Source of the DNA: Bacteroides acidifaciens
GTDB taxonomy: Bacteria; Bacteroidota; Bacteroidia; Bacteroidales; Bacteroidaceae
Assembly (NCBI RefSeq): GCF_903181435.1
Contig: NZ_CAEUHO010000005.1
Span: forward strand, 434,001-498,000
Length of the DNA: 64,000 nt
Reading direction: 5' to 3'
Position numbers and translations under genes: made by a program. The notes beneath the pieces were generated by a model. That model made no database searches and was not told where the DNA came from. It saw only the letters and a program-made list of their open reading frames with translations. Shown here one piece after another: positions 49,375 to 58,817 of the stretch (position 1 is its first letter; each line of letters starts with the position of its first letter).

Positions 49375-49382
49375 TACTTTTG
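49375..49382 (+). promoter_or_regulatory. -7 box of the Rpn-family gene
   Basis: TACTTTTG matches TAnnTTTG, with CTTG 18 bp upstream. About 98 bp of leader precede the ATG at 49480. Confidence 0.55.
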
Positions 49383-49479
49383 TACATAATGCTCTAGAAG
49401 GCTATTGAGGCATTTCAAAGGGAGACCCATATTATTAAGGGTCTGGAGTGGAACTGCAAACTATAAAAAATGGAAAAAC

Positions 49480-50031
49480 ATGGGAACGGAAGGAATACAG
49501 GATAAATATGTAAATCCATATACTGATTTCGGATTCAAGTTGCTTTTTGGTACGGCAATGAATAAAGAATTGTTGATCAGCTTTTTGAATGCACTCTTAT
49601 TCAAGGAGGAGGTAATCAAGGATGTCACTTATCTTAATGCTGAACATCTTGGGACGCAGGAATATGATCGTCGTGCTGTATTTGATGTATATTGTGAGAA
49701 TGAGAAGGGCGAGAAGTTCCTGGTTGAGATGCAGCGTGGCGAGCAGCAGTTCTTCAGGGATCGTAGTGTCTTTTATTCCACTTTCCCTATTCGTGAGCAG
49801 GCCAAACGCGGGGAATGGGATTATGAGTTGAAGGCTGTTTATGTGGTGGGTATCCTGAATTTCTCCTTTGATAATTCTGATGAGGAGTATTTCCATCATG
49901 AGGTGAAACTTGTAGACCTTTATACACACAAGGTTTTCTATGACAAGCTTACCTTTGTTTACCTTGAAATGCCTAAATTGGGTCAGCGGATTTTCCCGGT
50001 TGGCAAGCTTTCTTTTAAGCGTATAGCCTAG
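49480..50031 (+). pseudogene. 5' part of an Rpn / PD-(D/E)XK nuclease-transposase gene, cut by an IS
   Basis: The start MGTEGIQDKYVNPYTDFGFK fits the Rpn/PDDEXK_2 family (PF12784 type), enzymes linked to recombination and DNA cleavage. The core is present: YVNPYTDFGFKLLFG, RRAVFDVYCENEKGEKFLVE with the catalytic Asp and the E-x-Q of VEMQR, then VYVVGILNFSF and LTFVYLEMPKL. At 49980 the gene runs into the ISAon1-like element, and the last 17 residues (GQRIFPVGKLSFKRIA) are IS-encoded. Family members have about 290-330 residues; only about 167 genuine ones remain. The C-terminal tail survives at 53193-53395 on the other strand. Confidence 0.88.
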
Positions 50032-51019
50032 CCAGTCTGAACATGAAGAATTTCACATCAGCCACCCCTCTTAACTGGCTTCGAAAAGCTTTGATTTTAG
50101 CATTGAACGACTCCGCTGAAGCATTTGTCAATCGTTCTTCAAAATAATTTATGATGGTCGTACTATGGTTTGAAAAGGTATCAAGTACCTTGTTGAACTC
50201 CATATAGTCAAACTTTTCCACTTCATTGTACCATCTTGCGAGATTTAGCCTTGCTTCATCGGGACCTGACTTCTTGTTGAAGATGTCTGTCAGTTTCATG
50301 CTAAGGCTGTATCCTTCCAGAAGCTTGGGGAATTTATCAAAGAGAATGGCAGCCCTGGTCTTTTGCTGTTCACTCCATTTGCTCCAGTGTTTCAGTATAA
50401 TATGCTTGCTTCTGCTTACTATCTGTGGCAGGGTTTCTCCGTTCTCCATTCTTTCAGGTTCCCATTTCCCTATTCTCTCCCTTTCCGCCTTACTCTTTGT
50501 TTCTTTCTTCTTTTGGCGATGCTCCCTGATAGCCTGATTTTCCGTATCAAGTACTTTCCACCGATAGCGTATTCTTAACTGGTCAACAGCTTCAGACATG
50601 AGCTGCTGTACATGAAAACGGTCATTGATCAGCTTTGCGGCAGGAAACACCTTTCTGACCGTCAGCATCATGGCTGAAGATAAATCTGTAGTGACAGTCT
50701 TGACAGACAGCCGTTTCCGATGCGGAAGCCTGCGCAAGATTCCGCTTACCGCATCTGTGGCCACTCCACGAACCATTGCAACTAAAGCCCCTTTACGGCC
50801 TTTAGCTGCTTTATTGGTCAGAATCGTATAAACATCTCCATTGCTCAGGCAAGTTTCATCCAAAGAAAGGTTTTCTCCAATGTTTTCAGGATAAAGGAGG
50901 TAGTCATGCGCATGTTCGAGTTGGTCCCAGTTCCGGTAATCACTGATTTTCTCCTTGTATTGTTTACGAAGAGTCTGCCCTTTTACGCCATAACGTTCCA
51001 CAAGCACACAGATGCTCAC
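50015..51019 (-). CDS. ISAon1-family transposase, catalytic part (copy 1)
   Basis: The 334-residue protein has the DDE core of ISL3/ISAon1-type transposases: ENLSLDETCLSNGDVYTIL (first Asp), VTTDLSSAMMLTVRKVFPAA (second Asp), NDRFHVQQLMSEAVDQLR and the C-terminal TNASAESFNAKIKAFRSQLR with the catalytic Glu. It starts with GTG, 11 bp after the end of the N-terminal gene and in another frame. The two frames are joined through TTTTTTAAAAGAAGG, so it may be made by frameshifting or by reinitiation. Confidence 0.9.
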   Translation of the reverse strand: MSICVLVERYGVKGQTLRKQYKEKISDYRNWDQLEHAHDYLLYPENIGENLSLDETCLSNGDVYTILTNKAAKGRKGALVAMVRGVATDAVSGILRRLPHRKRLSVKTVTTDLSSAMMLTVRKVFPAAKLINDRFHVQQLMSEAVDQLRIRYRWKVLDTENQAIREHRQKKKETKSKAERERIGKWEPERMENGETLPQIVSRSKHIILKHWSKWSEQQKTRAAILFDKFPKLLEGYSLSMKLTDIFNKKSGPDEARLNLARWYNEVEKFDYMEFNKVLDTFSNHSTTIINYFEERLTNASAESFNAKIKAFRSQLRGVADVKFFMFRLARLYA

Positions 51020-51029
51020 AGGAGTAGAT

Positions 51030-51380
51030 TCAATCTCCTTCTTTTAAAAAAGAGACGAACTCAGAATTGAGCCGTGTACCGTCAAATTCGGATAAATCCC
51101 AGTCATAACTGAAGATTTCATAGGAAGACTTGTCAAGCCATTTACGTTTACGAACATGGAGATAAGTGGCGCGACCACGAATAGGATAGTCTTGGATTGT
51201 ACGATACTTACCAAAACCATAGGATATGATATCCGGATTGGTCTTATCTTCTTTTAGCTGAACTTTTTTTTCATCAAGATAAATATCAAAACGGTCAGCA
51301 CTCTTGTCGAAATTGACAATATCAAAGTTGTCTATAAGCACATCCGGAAGGATGGCACGAAGGAGTTGTTCGGGTTTCAT
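51030..51380 (-). CDS. ISAon1-family transposase N-terminal region (copy 1)
   Basis: The 116 residues form the N-terminal DNA-binding part of this IS family: MKPEQLLRAILPDVLIDNFD, a strand-rich middle (FDIYLDEKKVQLKED), an HTH-like part and the end GTRLNSEFVSFLKEGD. It is probably produced alone and as a fusion with the downstream catalytic frame. Confidence 0.88.
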   Translation of the reverse strand: MKPEQLLRAILPDVLIDNFDIVNFDKSADRFDIYLDEKKVQLKEDKTNPDIISYGFGKYRTIQDYPIRGRATYLHVRKRKWLDKSSYEIFSYDWDLSEFDGTRLNSEFVSFLKEGD

Positions 51381-51600
51381 AAAACAAAGGTAAGTAAAGA
51401 TAGATAATTTTAAAACTTACCAACCAGAAATTTCCGCTGAGCCGTTTACACTATGGTTTACACCTGTGTAAATCATATATCAATTAGATTAAACGGGTCA
51501 GTCCGAAAACCCTGTGGGTATAATATTTTGAAAAAATTCCAATATTGCAATGTAAGAATACAGATTCTTTTAAGGCATTATAAATTAAGTATGTCAGACA

Positions 51601-52922
51601 CTAGTGTCCCGTTAAAATCGGGACGAGTTATTAATTAATCAAATAATCCCGGAATAAGGGGATTAAATTGTTCTTTGACATCATTGAAATTAGTCTTATT
51701 AAACAGCTCTTGTAAAGGCGTTTTATCTGTTAATGAGATGCTAAGAATCTGCAAGACCTCATAAGTTGAACGATTCAGTTGCATATCATATTGTACAATA
51801 GCTACTAAACAATAGGTGATGATAGCAACACTAATCTGTATTCGAACCGCATTCTCGGTAGTACCCCAGAACCTTTTTATCTTAAGGTGTTGTTTCAGCC
51901 ATTTGAAGAAAAGTTCCACGAACCATCTTTTCTTATAAAGATTGGCAACATCAAGTGCAGATATGTGTTTGGCATTCGTCAGGAATGTGAATTCACGATC
52001 ATCCTCTTCATCATAGAAACGGATGACTCTGAATGATTCAGGATACTTCTTTCCAGAAGTGTACCCTATCAGTTTCACTTCCGCATCTGAAAGGATATTT
52101 TTCGGCATTCTACGCTTCCATTTACAGAACTTGCATTTCAGATTAGACTTCGCTCTGACTACAAAGAAAGAACCTGTAAGATGAATCCGATAAAGTTCTT
52201 TAAACGAGTCATACGCTCTGTCAAATATATAATAAGCATTTGGCTCATAATTAATTGCGGACATTTCTGTTGAATCATGCCTGGATGCTGTAGTTACTGT
52301 ATAAAAGGCTGGAAGTTGTGCTTCTATGTCATAAAGGACATGAGCCTTAACTCCACCTTTTTTCTTACGGAACTTCGCCCAAGGGAATGTAGCCAAACAT
52401 AAAGGAATTGTAGTGGAATCAAACGCATACTTCCTTCCTGGAATATCCAAGATGTGAGTCGATCGTTTTTCACATGCTTCCTTCATCATATAGAAAGCAA
52501 AATCTTCGAAGATTCTGTAATCCCGATTCTGATTGGCAGATGCAAGCGTAGTTTTGGCAATGGGCTCACGACCCAATCCCAAATGATAACGCTTTCCTTG
52601 ATGTGCTTCCAAAGCTACAATCAAGTCACGAAGACTTTCACGATTACTGAGTTGACCGAACATCATTGCAAGTAACTGACTCCAGCAAGTGAAATGTTTC
52701 ACATAACGATTGCCATCATACTTGTCTACAAGTCTTCTGAACTTATCATTGTTCAAGAATTCTACTAACTGAGCGAAAACATATTTATCTTGGTTCATTT
52801 GAGGTCACCTTAATTGACCTCAAAGGTATGATTTCAAATCGTCGCGCCTAAAAAGTAGTATCTAATAGACTATATTTCAATTATTTCAAAGAACTATTTA
52901 TCCACTTTTACGGGACACTAAT
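51601..52922 (-). mobile_element. IS4-family (IS1186-like) element (1322 bp)
   Basis: The terminal repeats read TAGTGTCCCGT[TA]AAA. The element is flanked by a 12-bp target duplication GTATGTCAGACA at 51589-51600 and 52923-52934. One intact transposase gene lies on the minus strand. Duplications of 10-13 bp are usual for this branch of IS4. Confidence 0.92.
51635..52798 (-). CDS. IS4-family transposase
   Basis: The 387 residues have an N-terminal DUF4372-type domain (YVFAQLVEFLNNDKFRRLV, SQLLAMMFGQLSNRESLRDL). The DDE core follows, with KYAFDSTTIPLCL (first Asp), YYIFDRAYDSFKELYRIH (second Asp) and the Y-x2-R-x3-E-x6-K signature YKKRWFVELFFKWLKQHLKI (Glu). It is full length with no disruption. 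Relatives in Bacteroides (IS1186, IS942 group) can activate neighbouring genes through promoters at their ends. Confidence 0.93.
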   Translation of the reverse strand: MNQDKYVFAQLVEFLNNDKFRRLVDKYDGNRYVKHFTCWSQLLAMMFGQLSNRESLRDLIVALEAHQGKRYHLGLGREPIAKTTLASANQNRDYRIFEDFAFYMMKEACEKRSTHILDIPGRKYAFDSTTIPLCLATFPWAKFRKKKGGVKAHVLYDIEAQLPAFYTVTTASRHDSTEMSAINYEPNAYYIFDRAYDSFKELYRIHLTGSFFVVRAKSNLKCKFCKWKRRMPKNILSDAEVKLIGYTSGKKYPESFRVIRFYDEEDDREFTFLTNAKHISALDVANLYKKRWFVELFFKWLKQHLKIKRFWGTTENAVRIQISVAIITYCLVAIVQYDMQLNRSTYEVLQILSISLTDKTPLQELFNKTNFNDVKEQFNPLIPGLFD

Positions 52923-53192
52923 GTATGTCAGACAACCGCTTGATTGGGTACCAGTATTATAACTCATCGTTTACGATTAATCACCCACAGGGTTTTAGGA
53001 CTGCCCCCAAATTTTATCTCTACAAAGAGACTATTTTACGAGCAAATTTTAATTGAAAAGATTAATAATACAATTGTACGACATTGCTATTCTATAAAAA
53101 ACAGCAAATGAATTTCTTATCATGTAAAAATCAACCTTTACACATTATATATAATGTATCCCCTTTCTCAAATAATATATTCAAGATTTACA

Positions 53193-53395
53193 CTATAACT
53201 TTTCTATTTCTTCTTTAGATAAGTCGGTTGCCTGTGAAATTATATCGATAGCTACTCCTAATTGTTTCAGATTCTGAGCATTATTCAAATTGGCTTCTCT
53301 CACTCCTTCCTCTCTTCCTTCTTCCCTACCTTTCTTTTCCGCCGTAGATATAACACTATACCAGTCACGGAAATTTTTCAAACTGTCCCAATACT
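53193..53395 (-). pseudogene. 3' part of the same Rpn-family gene, inverted
   Basis: From the IS border at 53395 the minus strand reads (x)QYWDSLKNFRDWYSVISTAE, then a Lys/Arg/Glu-Gly repeat (KKGREEGREEG) and ends DLSKEEIEKL. This is the typical C-terminal tail of Rpn/PDDEXK_2 proteins (a SLK-x-[YF]-RD motif followed by E/K-G repeats). It fits the 5' part at 49480 but lies on the opposite strand. About 80-100 residues expected between the two halves are missing. The 53008-53192 stretch next to it has no gene. Confidence 0.8.
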
Positions 53396-53458
53396 GGCTC
53401 AGCGGAAATTTCTGGTTGGTAAGTTTTAAAATTATCTATCTTTACTTACCTTTGTTTT

Positions 53459-53809
53459 ATGAAACCCGAACAACTCCTTCGTGCCATCCTTCCGGATGTG
53501 CTTATAGACAACTTTGATATTGTCAATTTCGACAAGAGTGCTGACCGTTTTGATATTTATCTTGATGAAAAAAAAGTTCAGCTAAAAGAAGATAAGACCA
53601 ATCCGGATATCATATCCTATGGTTTTGGTAAGTATCGTACAATCCAAGACTATCCTATTCGTGGTCGCGCCACTTATCTCCATGTTCGTAAACGTAAATG
53701 GCTTGACAAGTCTTCCTATGAAATCTTCAGTTATGACTGGGATTTATCCGAATTTGACGGTACACGGCTCAATTCTGAGTTCGTCTCTTTTTTAAAAGAA
53801 GGAGATTGA
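53459..53809 (+). CDS. ISAon1-family transposase N-terminal region (copy 2)
   Basis: It is identical to the protein encoded at 51030-51380 (116 residues, MKPEQLLRAILPDVLIDNFD...). It begins 63 bp inside the left end of the element. The end of the frame contains TTTTTTAAAAG, a plausible slippery stretch for fusion with the next frame. Confidence 0.88.
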   Translation: MKPEQLLRAILPDVLIDNFDIVNFDKSADRFDIYLDEKKVQLKEDKTNPDIISYGFGKYRTIQDYPIRGRATYLHVRKRKWLDKSSYEIFSYDWDLSEFDGTRLNSEFVSFLKEGD

Positions 53810-53819
53810 ATCTACTCCT

Positions 53820-54824
53820 GTGAGCATCTGTGTGCTTGTGGAACGTTATGGCGTAAAAGGGCAGACTCTTCGTAAACAATACAAGGAGAAAATCAGTGAT
53901 TACCGGAACTGGGACCAACTCGAACATGCGCATGACTACCTCCTTTATCCTGAAAACATTGGAGAAAACCTTTCTTTGGATGAAACTTGCCTGAGCAATG
54001 GAGATGTTTATACGATTCTGACCAATAAAGCAGCTAAAGGCCGTAAAGGGGCTTTAGTTGCAATGGTTCGTGGAGTGGCCACAGATGCGGTAAGCGGAAT
54101 CTTGCGCAGGCTTCCGCATCGGAAACGGCTGTCTGTCAAGACTGTCACTACAGATTTATCTTCAGCCATGATGCTGACGGTCAGAAAGGTGTTTCCTGCC
54201 GCAAAGCTGATCAATGACCGTTTTCATGTACAGCAGCTCATGTCTGAAGCTGTTGACCAGTTAAGAATACGCTATCGGTGGAAAGTACTTGATACGGAAA
54301 ATCAGGCTATCAGGGAGCATCGCCAAAAGAAGAAAGAAACAAAGAGTAAGGCGGAAAGGGAGAGAATAGGGAAATGGGAACCTGAAAGAATGGAGAACGG
54401 AGAAACCCTGCCACAGATAGTAAGCAGAAGCAAGCATATTATACTGAAACACTGGAGCAAATGGAGTGAACAGCAAAAGACCAGGGCTGCCATTCTCTTT
54501 GATAAATTCCCCAAGCTTCTGGAAGGATACAGCCTTAGCATGAAACTGACAGACATCTTCAACAAGAAGTCAGGTCCCGATGAAGCAAGGCTAAATCTCG
54601 CAAGATGGTACAATGAAGTGGAAAAGTTTGACTATATGGAGTTCAACAAGGTACTTGATACCTTTTCAAACCATAGTACGACCATCATAAATTATTTTGA
54701 AGAACGATTGACAAATGCTTCAGCGGAGTCGTTCAATGCTAAAATCAAAGCTTTTCGAAGCCAGTTAAGAGGGGTGGCTGATGTGAAATTCTTCATGTTC
54801 AGACTGGCTAGGCTATACGCTTAA
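53820..54824 (+). CDS. ISAon1-family transposase, catalytic part (copy 2)
   Basis: It is identical to the 334-residue protein of copy 1 and includes the same D, D and E positions. The catalytic frame is open from 53796, overlapping the end of the N-terminal frame by 14 bp, which is compatible with a +1/-2 shift. A GTG at 53820 would allow separate initiation. Confidence 0.9.
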   Translation: MSICVLVERYGVKGQTLRKQYKEKISDYRNWDQLEHAHDYLLYPENIGENLSLDETCLSNGDVYTILTNKAAKGRKGALVAMVRGVATDAVSGILRRLPHRKRLSVKTVTTDLSSAMMLTVRKVFPAAKLINDRFHVQQLMSEAVDQLRIRYRWKVLDTENQAIREHRQKKKETKSKAERERIGKWEPERMENGETLPQIVSRSKHIILKHWSKWSEQQKTRAAILFDKFPKLLEGYSLSMKLTDIFNKKSGPDEARLNLARWYNEVEKFDYMEFNKVLDTFSNHSTTIINYFEERLTNASAESFNAKIKAFRSQLRGVADVKFFMFRLARLYA

Positions 54825-54940
54825 AAGAAAGCTTGCCAACCGGGAAAATCCGCTGACCCGTGTAAACCGCCACCAATTGATGTATAAAAGAAAAAGGCAC
54901 CCAAGAGTGGAAGCCTCTCAAATGCCTTATTCTTATCAAG

Positions 54941-55014
54941 TAGCGGGACCCGGGATTGAACCGGGGACCTCATGATTATGAATCATGCGCTCTAACCAGC
55001 TGAGCTATCCCGCC
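54941..55014 (-). tRNA. tRNA-Met (CAT anticodon)
   Basis: On the minus strand GGCGGGA pairs with TCCCGCT, the D-arm is GCTCAGCTGGTTAGAGC, the anticodon loop is TTCATAA with CAT, and the T-arm is CCCGGTTCAATCCCGGG. The G1-U72 end is more like an elongator tRNA-Met than an initiator. A tRNA-Ile2 (lysidine-modified CAT) cannot be fully excluded. Confidence 0.92.
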
Positions 55015-55035
55015 ATCGTTTCTCGATTGCGGGTG

Positions 55036-55043
55036 CAAAGATA
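55036..55043 (-). promoter_or_regulatory. -7 box of tRNA-Met
   Basis: The minus strand reads TATCTTTG 21 bp before the tRNA, matching TAnnTTTG and followed by GCACCCGC. Confidence 0.65.
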
Positions 55044-55238
55044 GATGTTTTTTTATAATCTCCAAAACAATTCGGTATTTTTTTTGTTTTTTTCTTTAGG
55101 AAAGGTTTTCATTTTCTCTATAAATAGGGAGTTTGAGAGCCAATAGTGAAAGAATAATTAAATAAAGTGTCTGATTTATACCGTGTATTCAGAAAAAAGT
55201 ATTTATCTTGGCACACGTAAAAACAAATTGAATTTGCT

Positions 55239-55625
55239 ATGAAAAAGGAAAAGATTCATTTGGAATATTTGCTGAACGCAACTTCTAAAAATATTCTTTG
55301 GGGAGCCATTAGTACACCTACCGGGCTGGAGGACTGGTTTGCCGACAAAGTTGTATCTGACGATAAAATAGTAGAGTTCCATTGGGGGAAGACCGAACTG
55401 AGAAAGGCTGAGATTACAGCTATTCGCGCTTTTTCTTTCATCCGTTTCCGTTGGCTGGATGGTGAGAATGAACGCGATTACTTCGAAATCAAGATGACGT
55501 ATAATGAGCTGACAAGTGACTATGTATTAGAAATTACCGATTTCGCAGAGCCGGACGAGGTAAGCGATATGAAAGAATTATGGGAGTCACAGGTAGCTAA
55601 ATTAAGAAGAACTTGTGGTTTTTAG
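55239..55625 (+). CDS. START-like domain protein
   Basis: The 128-residue cytoplasmic protein has the SRPBCC/START-like fold seen in many Bacteroidetes. The N-terminal HLEYLLNATSKNILWGAIST is followed by the AHSA1-like GLEDWFADKV, FHWGKTELRKAEI and FRWLDGENERDYFEIKM, then a C-terminal helix (SDMKELWESQVAKLRR). Family members bind hydrophobic ligands or act as co-chaperone-like proteins; no specific role is known. It lies 58 bp upstream of the LptF/LptG-type permease and may share its transcript. Confidence 0.85.
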   Translation: MKKEKIHLEYLLNATSKNILWGAISTPTGLEDWFADKVVSDDKIVEFHWGKTELRKAEITAIRAFSFIRFRWLDGENERDYFEIKMTYNELTSDYVLEITDFAEPDEVSDMKELWESQVAKLRRTCGF

Positions 55626-55683
55626 TTAACTTTCAACTAAAAATTTTCGATGCTCCTTTTTTTGTGCTAATTTTGCGTCTTAA

Positions 55684-57597
55684 ATGCACGAACCTATTAA
55701 GATGCTACGCATAAAGAAATTAGATATATTCATTGTAAAGAGCTTTTTCATGCTTTTTATAGGTACATTCTTCATCTGTCTGTTCATCTTTATGATGCAG
55801 TTCCTGTGGAGATATGTAGACGAATTGGTCGGAAAGGGATTGGAGATGAGCGTGATGGCTCAGTTCTTCTTTTATTCCGCATTGACATTAGTGCCAGTAT
55901 CGTTGCCCTTGGCGGTGCTACTGGCTTCTTTGATTACTTTCGGTAACTTCGGCGAACGGTATGAATTGCTCGCAATGAAGGCTGCAGGTATCTCTCTGCT
56001 CAAAATCATGCGTCCGCTTGTGTTCTTCGTCTGTGGGCTGGTTGGTGTTTCATTCTACTTCCAAAACGTAGTCGGTCCTATTGCCCAGGCTAAACTGGGA
56101 ACCCTGATTCTTTCGATGAAACAAAAATCCCCGGAACTGGATATTCCCGAAGGCGTATTCTATTCCGAAATAAAGGATTATAATCTGAAAGTCGCAAAGA
56201 AAGACCGGAAAACCGGTATGCTCTACGATGTGTTGATTTATAATATGAAAGACGGATTCGAGAATGCGCATATCATCTATGCGGATTCCGGACGTCTGGA
56301 AATGACGGCGGATAAACAGCATCTTTGGCTACATCTGTATAGCGGTGATTTATTCGAAAACCTGAAAGCACAAAGCATGAAATCCCAGAATGTGCCTTAT
56401 CGGCGTGAATCATTCAGGGAGAAACATACACTGATAGAGTTTGATTCCGATTTCAATATGGCGGATGAAAGTATCATGAGCAACCAGTCCAGTGCTAAGA
56501 ACATGGCTATGTTACAGGCTTCCATCGACTCGATGAAAGTGCTGGGAGACAGCATCGGAAGGCAGTATTACCGGGAAGTGGCCGAAGGAAATTTCCGTCC
56601 TTACGGGTTGAGTAAAGAAGATACGGTCAAAATCGAGAGTGCAGATATTCAGGAGTATAATGTGGACAGCCTTTACGCTGCCGCATCCCTGACGCAGAAA
56701 CAGAAGGTGATATCTTCCGCCACCAGCCGTGCCGAAAATGTGTCCAGTGACCTTAGCTTCAAGAAATACACGATGGAAAATAATGACTATGCCATCCGGA
56801 AGCATAAGACGGAGTGGCATAAGAAGATTACGATTTCCCTTTCTTGCCTGCTGTTCTTTTTTATCGGGGCACCGTTGGGCGGTATTATCCGGAAAGGCGG
56901 TTTGGGTATGCCGGTGATTGTGTCGGTATTGGTGTTCATCATTTATTATATCATTGATAACACGGGCTATAAAATGGCACGTGACGGCAAATGGATTGTA
57001 TGGATGGGAATGTGGACAAGTAGTGCGGTTCTCGTCCCGTTGGGTATCTTCCTCACTTACAAATCAAACAAAGACTCTGTGGTGCTGAATGCCGATGCGT
57101 ATATCAACTGGTTTAAGAAGATTGCTGGAATCCGTAGCGTGCGTCATTTATTCAAGAAAGAAGTTATTATTAATGACCCCGATTACGGACGCATACCCGG
57201 AGAGTTGGAACAACTCACGGCAGAATGCAAGGCTTATATTACCCGGAATCAGTTGACGAAAGCCCCGAATTATTTCAAGTTGTGGATGTCAGCCGGAAGG
57301 GATGACGAAGTAATGGCTATCAATGACAAACTGGAAACATTGGTGGAAGAAATGTCCAATACCAAGTCGGCTACTTTGATAGGGGCATTAAACAATTATC
57401 CGATGATTCCCGTTTCCGCTCATGTACGCCCGTTTCATATATATTGGCTGAATTTGTCTGCCGGGGTGATTTTCCCTATCGGGCTGTTTTTCTATTTCCG
57501 TATTTGGGCGTTCCGTATCCGCCTGGCCAAGGACATGGAGCGGATTATTAAGAATAACGAACAAGTTCAATTCATCATACAGAAAATTAATAAATAA
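55684..57597 (+). CDS. LptF/LptG-family (YjgP/YjgQ) permease
   Basis: This inner-membrane component extracts LPS and passes it to the Lpt bridge. The 637 residues have the first helix [20 protein letters not shown], two more N-terminal helices with [15 protein letters not shown], a periplasmic jellyroll (about 100-240) and a linker. The C-terminal helices (about 385-460) have [20 protein letters not shown] and [16 protein letters not shown]. It is longer than E. coli LptF/G (about 360), with an extra cytoplasmic stretch and a further C-terminal helix, as often seen in Bacteroidetes, where one such protein may serve both roles. The next gene, ribBA, follows after 5 bp. Confidence 0.9.
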   Translation: MHEPIKMLRIKKLDIFIVKSFFMLFIGTFFICLFIFMMQFLWRYVDELVGKGLEMSVMAQFFFYSALTLVPVSLPLAVLLASLITFGNFGERYELLAMKAAGISLLKIMRPLVFFVCGLVGVSFYFQNVVGPIAQAKLGTLILSMKQKSPELDIPEGVFYSEIKDYNLKVAKKDRKTGMLYDVLIYNMKDGFENAHIIYADSGRLEMTADKQHLWLHLYSGDLFENLKAQSMKSQNVPYRRESFREKHTLIEFDSDFNMADESIMSNQSSAKNMAMLQASIDSMKVLGDSIGRQYYREVAEGNFRPYGLSKEDTVKIESADIQEYNVDSLYAAASLTQKQKVISSATSRAENVSSDLSFKKYTMENNDYAIRKHKTEWHKKITISLSCLLFFFIGAPLGGIIRKGGLGMPVIVSVLVFIIYYIIDNTGYKMARDGKWIVWMGMWTSSAVLVPLGIFLTYKSNKDSVVLNADAYINWFKKIAGIRSVRHLFKKEVIINDPDYGRIPGELEQLTAECKAYITRNQLTKAPNYFKLWMSAGRDDEVMAINDKLETLVEEMSNTKSATLIGALNNYPMIPVSAHVRPFHIYWLNLSAGVIFPIGLFFYFRIWAFRIRLAKDMERIIKNNEQVQFIIQKINK

Positions 57598-57602
57598 TTG
57601 TT

Positions 57603-58817
57603 ATGGAAGAGATTAAAATGGATAGGATAGAAGACGCGATTGCCGACTTCAAAGAAGGCAAGTTTGTCATAGTAGTAGATGATGAAGACCGCGAGAATGA
57701 AGGTGACCTGATTATTGCCGCTGAAAAGATAACTCCTGAGAATGTAAACTTCATGTTGAAACACGCACGTGGAGTGCTTTGCGCGCCTATCACGGTGTCC
57801 CGTTGCAAGGAACTGGATTTGCCGCACCAGGTGAGTGATAATACTTCCGTGCTGGGAACCCCTTTTACAGTTACTGTTGACAAACTGGAAGGCTGCTCTA
57901 CCGGAGTATCTGCTGCCGACCGTGCCGCTACCATCCAAGCATTGGCCGACCCTGCTTCTACGCCGGCTACTTTCGGCCGTCCCGGACATGTCAATCCGTT
58001 GTATGCACAGGAAAAAGGAGTACTCCGTCGTGCAGGACATACGGAAGCTACTGTTGACATGGCACGTTTGGCGGGACTTTATCCTGCCGGCGCTTTAATG
58101 GAAATCATGAGCGATGACGGTACTATGGCCCGTCTGCCCGAACTCCGCAAGATGGCGGACGAATATGACCTGAAACTGATTTCTATCCATGACTTGATTG
58201 CCTATCGCTTGAAGCAGGAATCAATCGTAGAAAAAGGTGTGGAAGTGAATATGCCTACCGAATATGGAACGTTTCGCTTGATTCCTTTCCGTCAGAAATC
58301 GAACGGATTGGAGCATATGGCTATATTCAAAGGTACGTGGAGCGAAGACGAACCGATTTTAGTGCGTGTGCATTCTTCCTGCGCTACCGGAGATATTCTC
58401 GGCTCACAGCGTTGTGACTGTGGAGAACAGTTGCATAAATCCATGGAAATGATTGAGAAAGAAGGAAAGGGCGTAGTTGTTTATCTGAACCAGGAAGGTC
58501 GAGGCATCGGTCTGATGGAAAAGATGAAAGCCTATAAACTTCAGGAAGACGGTATGGATACTGTTGACGCAAACATTTGCCTAGGACATCTTGCCGATGA
58601 ACGCGATTATGGAGTAGGCGCACAGATTCTTCGCGAACTGGGAGTGCATAAAATGAGACTTTTGACAAATAATCCGGTGAAACGTGTCGGTCTAGAAGCC
58701 TATGGATTGGAAATAGTAGAAAATGTACCTGTTGAAACTGTTCCTAATCCGTACAACGAACGCTACCTGAGAACGAAGAAAGAAAGGATGGGACATACTT
58801 TACATTTTAATAAGTAA
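57603..58817 (+). CDS. ribBA: bifunctional riboflavin biosynthesis protein RibBA
   Basis: It carries out the two entry steps of riboflavin synthesis. Residues 1-205 are DHBP synthase (ribulose-5-P to dihydroxybutanone phosphate) with [22 protein letters not shown] and [14 protein letters not shown]. Residues 206-404 are GTP cyclohydrolase II with [20 protein letters not shown] (zinc cysteines), [11 protein letters not shown] and [12 protein letters not shown]. Both halves keep the family's catalytic residues. The start [12 protein letters not shown] is 5 bp after the LptF/G stop, so it is probably co-transcribed. No FMN riboswitch is seen upstream. Confidence 0.95.
   Translation: MEEIKMDRIEDAIADFKEGKFVIVVDDEDRENEGDLIIAAEKITPENVNFMLKHARGVLCAPITVSRCKELDLPHQVSDNTSVLGTPFTVTVDKLEGCSTGVSAADRAATIQALADPASTPATFGRPGHVNPLYAQEKGVLRRAGHTEATVDMARLAGLYPAGALMEIMSDDGTMARLPELRKMADEYDLKLISIHDLIAYRLKQESIVEKGVEVNMPTEYGTFRLIPFRQKSNGLEHMAIFKGTWSEDEPILVRVHSSCATGDILGSQRCDCGEQLHKSMEMIEKEGKGVVVYLNQEGRGIGLMEKMKAYKLQEDGMDTVDANICLGHLADERDYGVGAQILRELGVHKMRLLTNNPVKRVGLEAYGLEIVENVPVETVPNPYNERYLRTKKERMGHTLHFNK

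Larger units (their letters stand above)
49980..51443 (-). mobile_element. ISAon1/ISL3-like element, copy 1 (1464 bp)
   Basis: The ends are imperfect inverted repeats, GGCTCAGCGGAAATTTCTGG (left) and GGGTCAGCGGATTTTCCCGG (right). The element carries two transposase genes on the minus strand. An apparently identical copy lies inverted at 53396-54859, with every gene coordinate mirrored. The flanks of this copy do not match each other; its inner flank GTTTACAC (51444-51451) matches the outer flank of copy 2 in reverse complement. Confidence 0.93.
51495..53007. mobile_element. MITE-like unit interrupted by an IS4 element
   Basis: A 25-bp inverted repeat with three differences bounds the unit: GGGTCAGTCCGAAAACCCTG at 51495 and its counterpart (ACCCACAGGGTTTTAGGACT) at 52983-53007. 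Without the IS and one target duplication the unit is about 179 bp and has no gene. A solo end, GGTTTTCGGACTGACCCCC, lies at 47704-47722 between the 5S terminator and guaA. A clear target duplication for the unit itself was not found. Confidence 0.6.
53396..54859 (+). mobile_element. ISAon1/ISL3-like element, copy 2 (1464 bp, inverted relative to copy 1)
   Basis: It is the mirror of copy 1 (49980-51443), with identical encoded proteins. The outer flank GTGTAAAC (54860-54867) is the reverse complement of the inner flank of copy 1 (51444-51451), so together they form the original 8-bp target duplication of this copy before the segment between the copies was inverted. Confidence 0.93.
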
